DNA of 64,000 nucleotides from Acidobacteriota bacterium (GCA_016700175.1 CP065003.1:4350001-4414000); one strand, 5' to 3'; numbered from the stretch's first letter, positions 1 through 9,934 are shown. A program made the numbers and translations. Notes: generated by a model not told the origin, from the sequence alone.

Positions 1-2205
1 CGCCTGGATGGGCGAGGTGGTCGCGATGATCTTGACGCTCTCCGGTCCCGTCAACGAATTTTCAAGGACATGGAACGGCAGACAGTTCGCCTCATAGGTC
101 CGAAACACGGCCCCGACGGGAAGCCTTTCGTGGGCGCCGATCCCAGGGTAGAAATACGTGATCGAACCGTCGGCGGCCACCGAGTACATATAAATGTAGA
201 GCTCCCTCGATGACGCATTGATTATCTCGAAGTAGAACCGGTCCCCGGCTTTCAGTCCCGGAAGCGAACTCGTTTCCGCGGGAGACCGCGGCTTCGCGTC
301 GACCACGCATTTTCCTTCGACGGAGTACTCGCTGATGTTCTCCACCGGAACGTACTTCAGGAGCAGTTTGTTCGAAAGGGAAGAAGTCTTGTTCGAAAGC
401 GAACGGATGTTGGACATGCGGGAGTGAAGCTCGAGCGCGCGGATCACTTCCCGGGCGGCAGAAGCGTTGTCTGCCGCTGCGCTGAAGTGGTACAAAGGCG
501 TTCCGTTTCTGTCGATCAGGAATACCACATCGCGGTCAAGATCCTTTCCGATCGACGGCTCTCCGGACAGTTCGAGAAATTCCTTACGAGGGGCTGCGAC
601 GACTGCAATTTCCCAGCTCCGAGCGCCATCGGCCGATCTCGAGCGGTCCAAACCCGGCTTGAGGAGGTTTTCAAGAATTCCGGACTGCTTCAAGACACTC
701 ACATAGTCGCTGTTTTTCAGGGCGTCGGCGATGTCTGATAGAACGGTACTGGAGCCCATCTGACTTTCCGAGCCTTTGGTCGTTCCCGGCGGGAGGTCGA
801 CCGCAACCGATTTTCGTTCGGTAGAGAAGAACGGCGATATGAGGACGAACTGGGCGTTCTCCGGCAGTGATTCGACTTTCGCATTTTGGAACGTGATCGA
901 GGCGCGTGACCTGAATGCCTCTGAATCCAGGATCGTTCCGGTCGCGATCAATCCCGTCTCGCCCGTGAGTTCGCGGGTTCCCGGCGCATACGCGGCGACG
1001 GATCCTCCCGCCATGGCCCCGACGGTTTTTCCAGCGGCAAGCGTGACCTCGAATTCCTTTCTCTCTGCGCGTTCGCCGCTCCGGGGGCCCTCAGCAGGCT
1101 TTGAACAGACCGTCTTGCCTTTGACCTTCCCGCAGACAGGGTATATCGGCGCTGCTCGCCGTCCTGAGGTCGAACCGAACACAACCCTGTCAATGGATCC
1201 CTCGGCGGTCGGAGTCTGGGCGAGCCCCTGGCTGCTCATCGCGTTAGAAACAAGGTTCAGGATCTCCCGGTATGTCGAGCCGGGATACTGCCTGATCAGC
1301 GCGACGAGATTGTATGTCAGCGCGCCCTGAGCGGTTTCCTCTCCCGTCTCGGAATCGGGATAGTACATCTCGCGAGCGAGCTGGTTCGGAAGGCTTGCTG
1401 AAATGGTCACGTAGTCGCCCGACGCGTCGATTCCGTCCTGCACCGCGACGCCGACTCCGGTATCGTTCTTCGCCGGGTTTCGGCCCCCGCGAGCCGCGTA
1501 GCCGCGCGTGATGGATCCGGAATGACAGCTGTCGGAGATGAACGTGATATTTGTGGTGTATTTTCGGAGTTCGTCGATCCTGGCCCTGATCTCGTCGTCG
1601 ACGATCTCGTTCTCTCCGTTCGACCCCGCATCGTGAGGCACAAGCGTTTCGTCCATGCCGTCCGGTTCGTCCCCGTTCTTGTCCTTTACGAAGGATCCGT
1701 GTCCAGAGAAGCTGAACACGACCACCGCCCCGTCTTCCGGGCTTCGATCGCTCTTTTCCGCAAATTCCTTTGCCTTCGCGATCAGATGCCGGTCAAAGGC
1801 GGCGAGTATCGCCTGCCGCGTCGCCTGTTCCGAGCACAGGGTACGGATATCCGATCCGGGCTTCTGACTTCCGCAGGAACCATTCTCGTTCGATTGCAGA
1901 TCTTCCCTGAACCCGAACAAGGGATCTTTCAAGAGGTCCCGCAGTATCCGGACGTCGTTCTCGGGACCGCTCAGGTTCCGCCAGTTCGCGGATTTGTACT
2001 TGCTTACACCGACCAGCAAGGCGAGCTTGAGTTGCGGCTTCTCGTGTGTCCGGCCGGCTGCCGATACCTTGGATTTCGGAGCCGAAATGGGGGAGAGAAC
2101 TACCGCAAGAAGAAAAAGCGCAGCGATCGGCGGTCTTCGGAAGACATCACGGGATCTGGCAATACGGAAGTTAGAGAAGATTGACTTTCCGGTGTTGTCG
2201 TACAT
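1..2205 (-). CDS. Caspase family protein (metacaspase-type, peptidase C14), 3' end beyond window
   Basis: 735 codons are visible and the reading frame continues past base 1. A hydrophobic stretch at about residues 26-42 looks like a signal peptide or anchor. A caspase-like p20 domain follows (about 50-300). His169 lies in SGHG and Cys227 in DSCHSG, the canonical metacaspase dyad, with the DETLVPHD segment between them, so the enzyme should be catalytically competent. The visible C-terminal part (about 620-735) resembles the DUF4384-type beta domain often found behind bacterial caspases. The ATG at 2205 has an AGGAG eight bases upstream and lies 16 bases after the stop of the WD40-caspase gene, so the two are probably co-transcribed. 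Metacaspases normally cut after Arg/Lys; the substrate here is unknown. No ORF-internal defect was seen. Confidence 0.85.
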   Translation of the reverse strand, partial: MYDNTGKSIFSNFRIARSRDVFRRPPIAALFLLAVVLSPISAPKSKVSAAGRTHEKPQLKLALLVGVSKYKSANWRNLSGPENDVRILRDLLKDPLFGFREDLQSNENGSCGSQKPGSDIRTLCSEQATRQAILAAFDRHLIAKAKEFAEKSDRSPEDGAVVVFSFSGHGSFVKDKNGDEPDGMDETLVPHDAGSNGENEIVDDEIRARIDELRKYTTNITFISDSCHSGSITRGYAARGGRNPAKNDTGVGVAVQDGIDASGDYVTISASLPNQLAREMYYPDSETGEETAQGALTYNLVALIRQYPGSTYREILNLVSNAMSSQGLAQTPTAEGSIDRVVFGSTSGRRAAPIYPVCGKVKGKTVCSKPAEGPRSGERAERKEFEVTLAAGKTVGAMAGGSVAAYAPGTRELTGETGLIATGTILDSEAFRSRASITFQNAKVESLPENAQFVLISPFFSTERKSVAVDLPPGTTKGSESQMGSSTVLSDIADALKNSDYVSVLKQSGILENLLKPGLDRSRSADGARSWEIAVVAAPRKEFLELSGEPSIGKDLDRDVVFLIDRNGTPLYHFSAAADNASAAREVIRALELHSRMSNIRSLSNKTSSLSNKLLLKYVPVENISEYSVEGKCVVDAKPRSPAETSSLPGLKAGDRFYFEIINASSRELYIYMYSVAADGSITYFYPGIGAHERLPVGAVFRTYEANCLPFHVLENSLTGPESVKIIATTSPIQA

Positions 2206-2221
2206 TGCCCAACTCCTGTCG

Positions 2222-5200
2222 TTACTGCCTGAATTGCGAATTGGCGCTCGCGATAATAGCCCTCGCCAGTTTTGCTGCTATTTCTTTCCGGCTTCCGGAA
2301 ACCTTGATCCGATCCACCAGGTTGCCGTCCTTTCGCAGCGCGATCTCGACAGAAACAAGATCTCCGTCTACTCCGTACAGCCCGCTCGGCGTCAGACCGC
2401 CAGAGATCCGCGTCACGGGCACGAAGTTGATACTTGCCGTTTCACCGCCTCGCAACGCGATCACACTCAAAGCCCGGAGTTCGGCCGCGAGCATTTCGGA
2501 AAGCCCGATCGAATCAAACAGGCTCTCACGATCGAGTATCTGCGGCTGCGAGACCACGGGAACCGGCGGCGCAAGCGGGATGCGTTGCCGCGCTATGCTG
2601 TCGAGCCGGCCTATGTCAAAACGCTTTGCGAAACTTGACTTGAAATAACTCGGTTTCTGGACGCCGCCAATTTCTGCCGCAAGTTCTTCAACGCGGTCTT
2701 CCGCATATCCGAACAGATCTTCAACGTCGACAAACTCTCCGTCACGCAGTGCCGCGCCTGACATTGCTTCCAGGAGGGAGTAAGTGAGCAAACCCTGCCG
2801 GAATCGGTTCGCCTCGTACGATACCGAATCGGAGGCGCTTCCCATAAGTAGATAGAAGCCAGTCCGCTCCCTCAGGCGGTCAAGGGCCTTCACCTGTTCT
2901 GCGCTGCCGTCGCGCGCGATGGTGGATGAAAGGTCGCGACTTGCGGTCCCGGCTGCGCAGGTGTCGAGGATCATCACCTCCTTTTCGGCTTTGCTTCTTC
3001 TCATCCATTCCGCGAGTTCCAGAGAGCTGATCATTCCGGCCCGCTCGCTTTCGTTCTGGAGCCGGTTGCGGTCGAGGGTCGTCGCGTCCCTCGTTGCGTA
3101 CAGGTAAAGGTCCGCGAAGCCGCTTTCTTCAAGCGCGTTCACGCTCCTGATCGCGACAGCGTGACCGGCAAGGTAGATGACCAGAATGTCGCCGGGTCCT
3201 GCTTTTGCCGACACTTCTTCAAATGCCTTTCTGAAGTTCTCCTTTGTCGGCGTGAGCCGTCTGACTTGCCGACCATCCCGAAGTAAAGAATTCCCGCTCT
3301 CGGCTTTGCCAGTGGAAAGCAGATAAATCTCAACCCTTTCGCATTGCTGCTTCTGCCCGGACCCGTTGCCGCAGAGGAGCTTTCCGGCGCCCAGCGCGAG
3401 CGCGGCCGCCATGTCCTCTGCGTCCTTGTCCGCAAAGCGCAGGTCGATGTCATTTCCCGCGTAGTCAGAGACGCCGCCCACGATGGCAAAGAACCTGGGC
3501 TCGTAGTCCCCGGTCGTTCCCTTTACCTTCGCAACTCCCTTCACTCCGCGGCCGCGGACATCGCCTTCCTCGTTCCAGCCAATTACCTCGATCGGGTTGT
3601 CACCGGGACGCAGCACGTCCGAAGGGATGGCGAACTCAAACTCGCCGCCCGGTCCCCGGCTCGCACCATTCACTCTTCGCAGATCAGCAAACAGTTCGCT
3701 TCCGTTTACCCGGACCTCGACCCTTCCTATGCCGCCTCCCCGGTCGGAGGCCTCGAGTCTGAATGTGTTTGAATCGCCGGTCCTTCTCAGCTGAATCGAA
3801 GGGCTCAGTGTGACCGTGAAATCCGCTGACGAGCCGACCACCTCGCCGGCAGCGAGCTTCGCGTACAGGCCGGGCACATAGAATCTGGACTTAAGTTGAT
3901 CAAGCTCGATAACCTCGTACCCCGTTTTCGGATCCGCGACAACAAAGTGCATCGATTCCATGGCCTTTTCGGTGGCGTCGAAGTAGCCGGAGGGAGTGAC
4001 GACCGCCCAGTCTTCGTTCCCCAAGGCGATCATACGGAGTTTCTTCGTTGCCGCAGCGCAATCGACGAGTTCGAGCAACGGACCGGAAATCAGGACTCGC
4101 TGAAGGTCTTTTCCAAGCCGGACGAGTTTATGGAACCTGTCTATACAGCCTTTTGGATCAGCCGATTTGACCGCGACCTTTCCGGAGCCAAGGTCGAGGC
4201 GAAATTCGATTTGCTCCCGATAATCTTCCCCGATCACTTCGGAGGAATCTGCACTGAAAGCTATGTTATTGATAAATTCACGATCCTGAACGCCTACCTC
4301 TTGGTAACGTGATACGCCCGATACTTTCTGGAACGTCTGCAAATCCCAGACACTTAGTTCATTGGTTTGCAGGACAGCGAGAAACCTCCCATTGGGACTG
4401 AAAGACGAGGTCGTCCGGCCAAATGTAAAAGGGTCCGTATCCCCTATAACGGTGATCTTCCTTAGCCGGTCGATACTCCAAATCTCAATTGTCCGTGAAG
4501 CCTCTGATACATCCTCACCTCTCAAGAAAATACCCCTTGCGTCCGCAACGTACGGAGTCCTGTACTTTAGGAGGAGGTAACGACCGTCGGGACTGAACGC
4601 CAGGTGATAGACGCTGTCGGGCAGGCCTCGAATCTCCCGTTGGATTGCACCTGTTTTGGGATCTAAAAATGAAACCTTTCTCTCGCCGCCGGAGCCGCGA
4701 TCGATCTGACCATTCTTTATTTCAAAGTAGGTGGTGTAAGAAACGGCAATGGTGTCACCTTTCGGAGAGAAGTCAATTGAGGCAATATCCTGCGGAAGCA
4801 TTTCCGTCTTCCAAAGCAGTTCACCGTTGTTAAGATCGTACGACCGCACAATGCGATCGTTACCGAACGATACTGGCAGACCATTGCGAACCCCGGATTC
4901 ACCGCCGACGACGATACTCTTGGAATCCGGCGCAAACCTGATTTGATCGTAGCTTGTCTTCTGCCATCCGTATGCGAGGGCTCGTCCCTTTTGGAAATCC
5001 CAGAGTACCGTTCCGGAAAACGAATTGAATGCCGCAAACCGTTTGTCATTGCTGATCTCGACATACTCCTCTTGGACCGGAGCATCATTGCTTCTTCCCG
5101 ACAGGGTGGATATCAACGACCCGTCCTTAACATCCCATACCAGGACTCTCCGCAACTCCCCGAAGAGCTTACGCTTTTCGCCGCTGGTTGCAGGCAGGTT

Positions 5201-6310
5201 GTTTAGCTCCGCCAAGGGATTCCCACTTGTAACGACCCCGGACATCGCCAGCCGCGTTCCGTTGGAGTCCACTGCAACGCCCCAAGGCAAGACATCTCGA
5301 CCCGGAACCGGTTCAAATTCCTTCCCACTTTTTAGACTAAGGCCCCGGACGGAAGGGGTTCCATCGCTCAGGAAAAAGAGTTGGCTCGCATCACGGCCAA
5401 ATACTATAGGCGTTTTGATTCCCGGGAATGCATCTTCAGGGAATGTCGCTGAGATACTGCGGACTATCTTTCCCGTCGACACCTCTCTCAGCTTCAAGCC
5501 ATTCTCGGAATAATAGGCGATCATTGAAGAATCCGGCGCGAACGTTGGGAAGATACCCTGGAAACTGCCTGATTCCACCATCCTTGTGAGATCGAAGAGA
5601 CGGCTCACCGGAAAGGGGAGTTCCTCATTTTTTGGTCGCGCGGACGAAAAAAGAAATCCCGCCGGAAACACGGCTGCTCTTGTTCCATCGGGGCTTATAG
5701 ACAGTTCGAACGGGCTTCCGGGAAAGAGTTGGTTCCGCTTCAGCACCCTTCCAGCTTCATCTCGTGTTGGTTCAGCCTCGATGCTGGAGAGTTTTTGCAG
5801 GGTCTTGGTGTCCCAAACTGCCAGTTCGAAGGAATCGATTGTGACGAATCTGCTCCAGTCGGCTGTAAACCTCACTCCTTCAACGGTTTCGAGGTTTCCG
5901 ACAACCCTTTTTCTCTCTCCGGTCCAGACATCCCAAAACTCGACCGCCTCGCGAGATCTGAAAGTGGCTATCTCGCTTCCGTTGGGACTGAAAGCAACAT
6001 ATTCAAACCCTTGTGTTGATGACGAGGTTGTCAACGATCTGAGTTGCCGTCCGCTCTGGATATCCCAGATGAGGACCTCTCGACGCGATGCGCTTGCGAG
6101 CAGCTTCCCATCCGGGCTGAAAGCTATGCCGACCGGCGGCTCGGTATGCCCCGTCTGCACCACGAGCTCCGGTCGGTATCGCTTGGTCTCCTTCTCGATC
6201 CCGCCTTTCGGCGTGACGGCCGAAATGGACGAAGTAAGAAACTGCGTGAGCAGCCCACACACGAGTAAAACGGCGATCGATGCTCTTCTCGGAATTCTCA
6301 CGGCTTCCAT
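2222..6310 (-). CDS. WD40-repeat protein fused to a caspase domain, probably exported
   Basis: 1,362 residues from the chosen ATG. The N-terminus is a signal peptide (two Arg, then a hydrophobic run ending near SISA). WD40-like blades with recurring FSPDG and WD motifs fill roughly residues 55-840. An Ig-like segment follows, then a caspase domain (about 950-1230) with His1050 in YLAGHA and Cys1118 in LDTCAAG. The last 100 residues form an unrecognised domain. WD40 propellers usually act as sensing or assembly scaffolds, so a sensor-protease is likely. The frame is open upstream to 6553, but that extension lacks signal-peptide character. The start at 6310 was chosen because the leader begins there, although GAGGAG touches the ATG, leaving the start uncertain. 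It is followed 16 bases later by the metacaspase gene. Confidence 0.85.
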   Translation of the reverse strand: MEAVRIPRRASIAVLLVCGLLTQFLTSSISAVTPKGGIEKETKRYRPELVVQTGHTEPPVGIAFSPDGKLLASASRREVLIWDIQSGRQLRSLTTSSSTQGFEYVAFSPNGSEIATFRSREAVEFWDVWTGERKRVVGNLETVEGVRFTADWSRFVTIDSFELAVWDTKTLQKLSSIEAEPTRDEAGRVLKRNQLFPGSPFELSISPDGTRAAVFPAGFLFSSARPKNEELPFPVSRLFDLTRMVESGSFQGIFPTFAPDSSMIAYYSENGLKLREVSTGKIVRSISATFPEDAFPGIKTPIVFGRDASQLFFLSDGTPSVRGLSLKSGKEFEPVPGRDVLPWGVAVDSNGTRLAMSGVVTSGNPLAELNNLPATSGEKRKLFGELRRVLVWDVKDGSLISTLSGRSNDAPVQEEYVEISNDKRFAAFNSFSGTVLWDFQKGRALAYGWQKTSYDQIRFAPDSKSIVVGGESGVRNGLPVSFGNDRIVRSYDLNNGELLWKTEMLPQDIASIDFSPKGDTIAVSYTTYFEIKNGQIDRGSGGERKVSFLDPKTGAIQREIRGLPDSVYHLAFSPDGRYLLLKYRTPYVADARGIFLRGEDVSEASRTIEIWSIDRLRKITVIGDTDPFTFGRTTSSFSPNGRFLAVLQTNELSVWDLQTFQKVSGVSRYQEVGVQDREFINNIAFSADSSEVIGEDYREQIEFRLDLGSGKVAVKSADPKGCIDRFHKLVRLGKDLQRVLISGPLLELVDCAAATKKLRMIALGNEDWAVVTPSGYFDATEKAMESMHFVVADPKTGYEVIELDQLKSRFYVPGLYAKLAAGEVVGSSADFTVTLSPSIQLRRTGDSNTFRLEASDRGGGIGRVEVRVNGSELFADLRRVNGASRGPGGEFEFAIPSDVLRPGDNPIEVIGWNEEGDVRGRGVKGVAKVKGTTGDYEPRFFAIVGGVSDYAGNDIDLRFADKDAEDMAAALALGAGKLLCGNGSGQKQQCERVEIYLLSTGKAESGNSLLRDGRQVRRLTPTKENFRKAFEEVSAKAGPGDILVIYLAGHAVAIRSVNALEESGFADLYLYATRDATTLDRNRLQNESERAGMISSLELAEWMRRSKAEKEVMILDTCAAGTASRDLSSTIARDGSAEQVKALDRLRERTGFYLLMGSASDSVSYEANRFRQGLLTYSLLEAMSGAALRDGEFVDVEDLFGYAEDRVEELAAEIGGVQKPSYFKSSFAKRFDIGRLDSIARQRIPLAPPVPVVSQPQILDRESLFDSIGLSEMLAAELRALSVIALRGGETASINFVPVTRISGGLTPSGLYGVDGDLVSVEIALRKDGNLVDRIKVSGSRKEIAAKLARAIIASANSQFRQ

Positions 6311-6644
6311 CTCCTCATTTGCCCTCCGCGCGCCAACGCTCCGAATGCCTGCCCAGATGTTCCCGAAACTTATTTCCTTTGCAGTTTTGCTGTCAAGATT
6401 TTCGAATATGAACCTTCTTGCCAACAGCCGGGCCTTGTGCTCCTCACAATGTAGTGACGTTAGCGGAAAAATGGTTACCCGCCGATGCCGGATCGGATCG
6501 TAACAGGCTATTGCAGCCGGCACCTCCCCTGTAACTGGCGCCCCGAACGGCACGAATCCGCTATTGCCATCGCTCCTGTAACCAAAGCTCAGGATCTGTC
6601 ACCAGATGATGTCAGCAATAATTCATACATGAGGAGCACACGCA
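6311..6644. other. Divergent intergenic region
   Basis: This 334-base stretch separates the WD40-caspase gene (leftward) from the small His/Cys protein (rightward), so promoters for both should lie here. A leftward in-frame extension of the WD40-caspase gene covers 6311-6553 but looks non-coding. Close to the rightward gene a GAGGAG lies eight bases before the ATG at 6645. No convincing -35/-10 pair was seen. Confidence 0.4.
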
Positions 6645-7247
6645 ATGATCACAATCGAATCGCCGTCTATGGTGGTAAACGATAGCAATGCAAATCAGGC
6701 ATTCAGGATGGATGTCACGTTGGATGTCCATTCATCTACTCCAATGGAGACGATCGCAAAGAAGATAGTCAATGCGGCAAACAAGCAGCCCGAAGGGAAG
6801 TTCAAGAACCTCGTCCTAACTGCACATGGACGGCCCGGACATTTCTTTCTCGGTACCGGGCTAAACATCAATACGATGGCGCCGTTCTATATTCTAAACG
6901 GCAAGGTAGACAAGATATGGTTTCGGGGCTGCCTCGTCGGGCGTATCGTCGGTCCGGCGACATCCGGCCAGGGTGACGGCGCGGCATTGGCAGCGTGCGG
7001 CTTTACAGATGGGAACGGGCACGCTTTCCTGAGTGCGTTCGCAGTGCTAACCGGCGCGTATATCGTGGCGCCGACGGAGTTTCAGTCGAGTTTGCACCGA
7101 CTCTATCCTCGCGGAAGACTGGATTCGTACGAAGGTCTTGTACTTAGCTACAATCCGGAAGGTAACGTCAGTTGGAGAAGGCGCTATCCGTCCTTGTACA
7201 ACTACTCGAGCGATGGCTCGCGGGCAATGAACCCGAACGGTGAGTAG
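6645..7247 (+). CDS. Small protein with a possible clan-CD (caspase-like) His/Cys dyad
   Basis: 200 residues with no signal peptide or membrane segment. Two hydrophobic strands each end in a potential catalytic residue: NLVLTAHG (His61) and KIWFRGC (Cys96). Hydrophobic block plus His-Gly, then hydrophobic block plus Cys, is the signature order of clan CD peptidases (caspase, gingipain, separase). The H-to-C spacing of 35 residues is short for a complete caspase, so this could be a minimal or degenerate member or an unrelated fold. A GAGGAG precedes the ATG. It is divergent from the WD40-caspase and metacaspase genes, and that context is the main support for a protease-related role. No family name is recognised. 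Confidence 0.55.
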   Translation: MITIESPSMVVNDSNANQAFRMDVTLDVHSSTPMETIAKKIVNAANKQPEGKFKNLVLTAHGRPGHFFLGTGLNINTMAPFYILNGKVDKIWFRGCLVGRIVGPATSGQGDGAALAACGFTDGNGHAFLSAFAVLTGAYIVAPTEFQSSLHRLYPRGRLDSYEGLVLSYNPEGNVSWRRRYPSLYNYSSDGSRAMNPNGE

Positions 7248-7294
7248 TTTCTTCATTCAATATCTCCCCACGAATCAAAGTGTCGCAGTGTACG

Positions 7295-7326
7295 AAGACC
7301 CGGCTGTCAAAGGCCGGGTCTTTGTT
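7295..7326 (+). terminator. Rho-independent terminator
   Basis: A perfect 10-base stem (AAGACCCGGC pairing with GCCGGGTCTT) around an 8-base loop, followed by TTGTTT. It lies 48 bases after the stop of the His/Cys protein gene and should end that transcript. Confidence 0.8.
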
Positions 7327-7734
7327 TCCGGATCCTGGATCATCGGCGCAAATGTCCTTCGACCGGGCTTCCCATTCTACAGAACTGGAGAATCTCCGGG
7401 CCCAGTGCTCTGACGAGACAGTTTCCGTATGTCCTGTAACGGAGAATTTAGATTCGAAATGCGATCGATTCCTTTCCATCTCCCCCTCGTTTGCCGATTT
7501 AGCGTCGAATCTGTTGAAAACGTTTCGGGCGGGGCTGGCGGCCGGCAGTGATCGTAACCATTTCATAGCATTTGCCACTTTTCAGTGATTGGGGTTCAGA
7601 CGGGAATACTCGGATCTCTAATCTTGGGAAATCTTAAAATGCGAGAGAAAACAGGAAATCATATTCAGACTGACCCGGCGGACCGACATCGGAAGTTGCC
7701 GAATTCGTGGGGCTTAAGAGGAGGCGTCATAACA
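7327..7734. other. Intergenic, no gene seen
   Basis: About 400 bases between the terminator and the start of the zinc-ribbon membrane protein. Short overlapping frames exist on both strands, but none has a ribosome binding site, signal peptide or recognisable motif. It probably contains the promoter of the next gene. Confidence 0.35.
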
Positions 7735-8376
7735 ATGGGTTTCCAAATGCCAGATGCGTGCAGTCTATGTCTGGGAAAGGCTTCCGACTTGTGGCCGGTC
7801 CAGAAAACGGGCAAAAAGGATGAGATCTACGGAGAATTCCAGCCGCTGACAGAAGATCGCGGTACCGAGATCACAAAGCTGGATCTGAGCGTGAACGAGG
7901 GAGGACTGTCCGCTCCCGTATGCTACCGATGCAAGAAGCGGCTCACTGTGAACAGACGGATCTGCGCGGCGTTCGTTTTGATGATCATCATTTTTGGGAG
8001 CATTGTTTGTTTTGCTTTCGAGAGCTATTCGGGACTTGGCGTGTTCTGGCTCGTTTCTTTGCTGCTTACACGGAGCAAGAAATCCTGGGCTAACAGGCCC
8101 ATTCTCGGCGGATTCAGGCTGGTTCCCGGTGAGTTTCGGGAATGGGATATCAACGACGATGAGGCCCGGATGATGGGTTGCAGGGTGTTGAAGGGACGGC
8201 TACTCGTGCTCACGGTTAACGGGATAGTTGAAGGCAATCGGATTCCCGTGTTCACGAATCCGGAGTTCCAGCGGAAGTTCAATGTCCTGAACGGGATAGA
8301 AACCGCCTACGGTATTCCACAGCGGGCAGTGGAGGATTCGATCTACGGCTTCACGCTCAATCAAGTTAGGAAGTGA
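7735..8376 (+). CDS. Zinc-ribbon membrane protein of unknown function
   Basis: 213 residues from the ATG that follows AGGAGG by ten bases; an upstream in-frame ATG at 7585 was rejected for lack of such a site. Near the N-terminus CSLC and, about 55 residues later, CYRC form two CxxC knuckles, suggesting one structural zinc ribbon. Two adjacent hydrophobic segments follow (about residues 80-115), then a cytoplasmic tail without recognised motifs. This is the layout of small membrane-anchored zinc-ribbon proteins whose roles are mostly unknown. It sits between the caspase genes and the TPR-thioredoxin gene, convergent with the latter. Confidence 0.6.
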   Translation: MGFQMPDACSLCLGKASDLWPVQKTGKKDEIYGEFQPLTEDRGTEITKLDLSVNEGGLSAPVCYRCKKRLTVNRRICAAFVLMIIIFGSIVCFAFESYSGLGVFWLVSLLLTRSKKSWANRPILGGFRLVPGEFREWDINDDEARMMGCRVLKGRLLVLTVNGIVEGNRIPVFTNPEFQRKFNVLNGIETAYGIPQRAVEDSIYGFTLNQVRK

Positions 8377-8391
8377 GGTCTGGTCAATTCA

Positions 8392-8424
8392 CCTTGGACA
8401 TCGACAGAGTCGCGTCGTCCAAGG
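8392..8424. terminator. Stem-loop between convergent genes
   Basis: CCTTGGAC and GTCCAAGG form a perfect 8-base stem, with a nested CGAC/GTCG hairpin inside the loop. It lies in the 79-base gap between two convergent genes. No T-run follows, so termination is plausible but not certain. Confidence 0.4.
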
Positions 8425-8455
8425 AATCAAGAATTCCAACGTCAATCCCGCCCGT

Positions 8456-9778
8456 TCACTCCAACGCCGCCGATTCTTCACGAACCAGCTTCTTGATCAT
8501 GTCCCCAAGGTTCTCGTTCTCCTCACGACCAGCTCCGATCCCTATGTAGCGGATCACTCCATTCCGGTCTATCAGGACCGTTGTCGGGTATGCACCGACG
8601 CCGTACTCGGCCTCCGAGGAGCGGCCGACATCCTGGAGCGCGAATGAGTAGGGAAGTTTGAACTTCTGTTTGAACTCCTCAAGGAACTCCTGCTCCTGAA
8701 GTTTCGTCATTCTCTGGCCGTCCTTGCCGCCTTCATAGCCGGTCACGCCGATCACCACAAGGCCTTCAGGCCCGTACTTCTTGTGCCAGCCGCGCAGTCT
8801 CGGGAATGTCGAAATACAGGGGCCGCACCAGGTGTACCAGAAGTCGATCAGCACGACCTTACCGCGCAGGCCCTCGAGCGATCCGGCTTCTTCTCCTATC
8901 CACTCCTCTATCGAGAGCTCGGGCGCAGGACCCGAGGCCGGAAACGATTCCAGCTGTTCCATCAGCTTTCGTTCGGAGATCCTCCATCCCTCGACCAGTG
9001 TCATCACCTTTCTGTACAGGTTCGCGGAAGGGATCGTGAACGACATCGCACGGCCTTCGGCAAGCAGCCGCAGCGCGTCGTCCTTGCGGTCGCTCTTCCG
9101 ATAGGCAGCCGCGAGAACTTCTACAAGATCGCCGTAGAACTTGTCTTTCTTCCGCCGTTCAGCGAGATTCCGTGCGGGCGCGTTCTTCGCGCCTTCCCAG
9201 GCGCTCTCGGCATATCGGACACTTTTTTCGTATTCCTTGCCCTTATAGAGATAGACGGCCATCACGTGCTCTAGCTCCTGACGGTCTGCTTCGGTCGTTT
9301 CTCCTTTAAGCCAGTCCTCGAACATCGATTCCATAAGATCGAAGTCCTTGGTTCTCGCGGCGAAAACCACTATCGCGTTTTTCACGGATTGGATTTTGAA
9401 GTGTGCGGTGTCCCGCGGTGCAAGTTCGAGGTATTTCCGGGTGGCGGCCTGTGCTTCTTCGAACTTCTCACAGGCGTCGTAGAGCATTCCCAAATAGAAG
9501 TAGTCGTCGGCCTCAAGCCCTTTCCGGGCCGCGATCTCCTTTGCGTAGTCTTCCGCCTGTTTCCTGCGCTTCCTCAGGAGGCGCTCCTGTTCGTCCCGGT
9601 CGTACCGCTTGCCTTCCCGAAGGATCTCCGCCCGGCCGTCCCTGACGTAGTTCTTGATCTCGGTCCAAAGCTGCTCGGATGATCGTGCGGGAGTCTGGGC
9701 GGAAATTTGCAGTCCCGCGATCGGGATCAGCAGGTACATCGCCAATACGCATCCTGTACGCTTCTTGGTGGTCAACAT
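8456..9778 (-). CDS. Exported TPR and TlpA-like thioredoxin-fold protein
   Basis: 440 residues. An N-terminal signal peptide (KKR then a hydrophobic run ending at ISAQ) sends it across the inner membrane. A helical region with TPR character fills about residues 40-270. The C-terminal third is a TlpA/ResA-like thioredoxin domain with the active site WC318GPC321, a following VVIGV strand and the cis-proline region AYPTT. Such proteins usually reduce disulfides or haem-binding cysteines outside the cytoplasm. The ATG at 9778 has GAGGAG eight bases upstream; a TTG at 9799 in the same frame is less likely. It lies 3' of the CHAT fusion gene on the same strand with a 156-base gap. Confidence 0.85.
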   Translation of the reverse strand: MLTTKKRTGCVLAMYLLIPIAGLQISAQTPARSSEQLWTEIKNYVRDGRAEILREGKRYDRDEQERLLRKRRKQAEDYAKEIAARKGLEADDYFYLGMLYDACEKFEEAQAATRKYLELAPRDTAHFKIQSVKNAIVVFAARTKDFDLMESMFEDWLKGETTEADRQELEHVMAVYLYKGKEYEKSVRYAESAWEGAKNAPARNLAERRKKDKFYGDLVEVLAAAYRKSDRKDDALRLLAEGRAMSFTIPSANLYRKVMTLVEGWRISERKLMEQLESFPASGPAPELSIEEWIGEEAGSLEGLRGKVVLIDFWYTWCGPCISTFPRLRGWHKKYGPEGLVVIGVTGYEGGKDGQRMTKLQEQEFLEEFKQKFKLPYSFALQDVGRSSEAEYGVGAYPTTVLIDRNGVIRYIGIGAGREENENLGDMIKKLVREESAALE

Positions 9779-9934
9779 TGCTCCACTCCTCGCCCGCAAC
9801 CCAGGCTGCCGGCGCGCCTGTTGTACTTACGGCCCCAAAACACATTGCCTCGCCGAGGCTGCGCGGGGCCCGCGCTAATAAAGACACCTGAAAGTGAACG
9901 AACAAGCCAAACGGTTACAAAAGCCGAGATCCCG

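Noticed and set aside
2222..6553. Longer N-terminus for the WD40-caspase gene
   Set aside because: The extra 81 residues precede a good signal peptide, which would then be internal. The ATG at 6310 fits export better.
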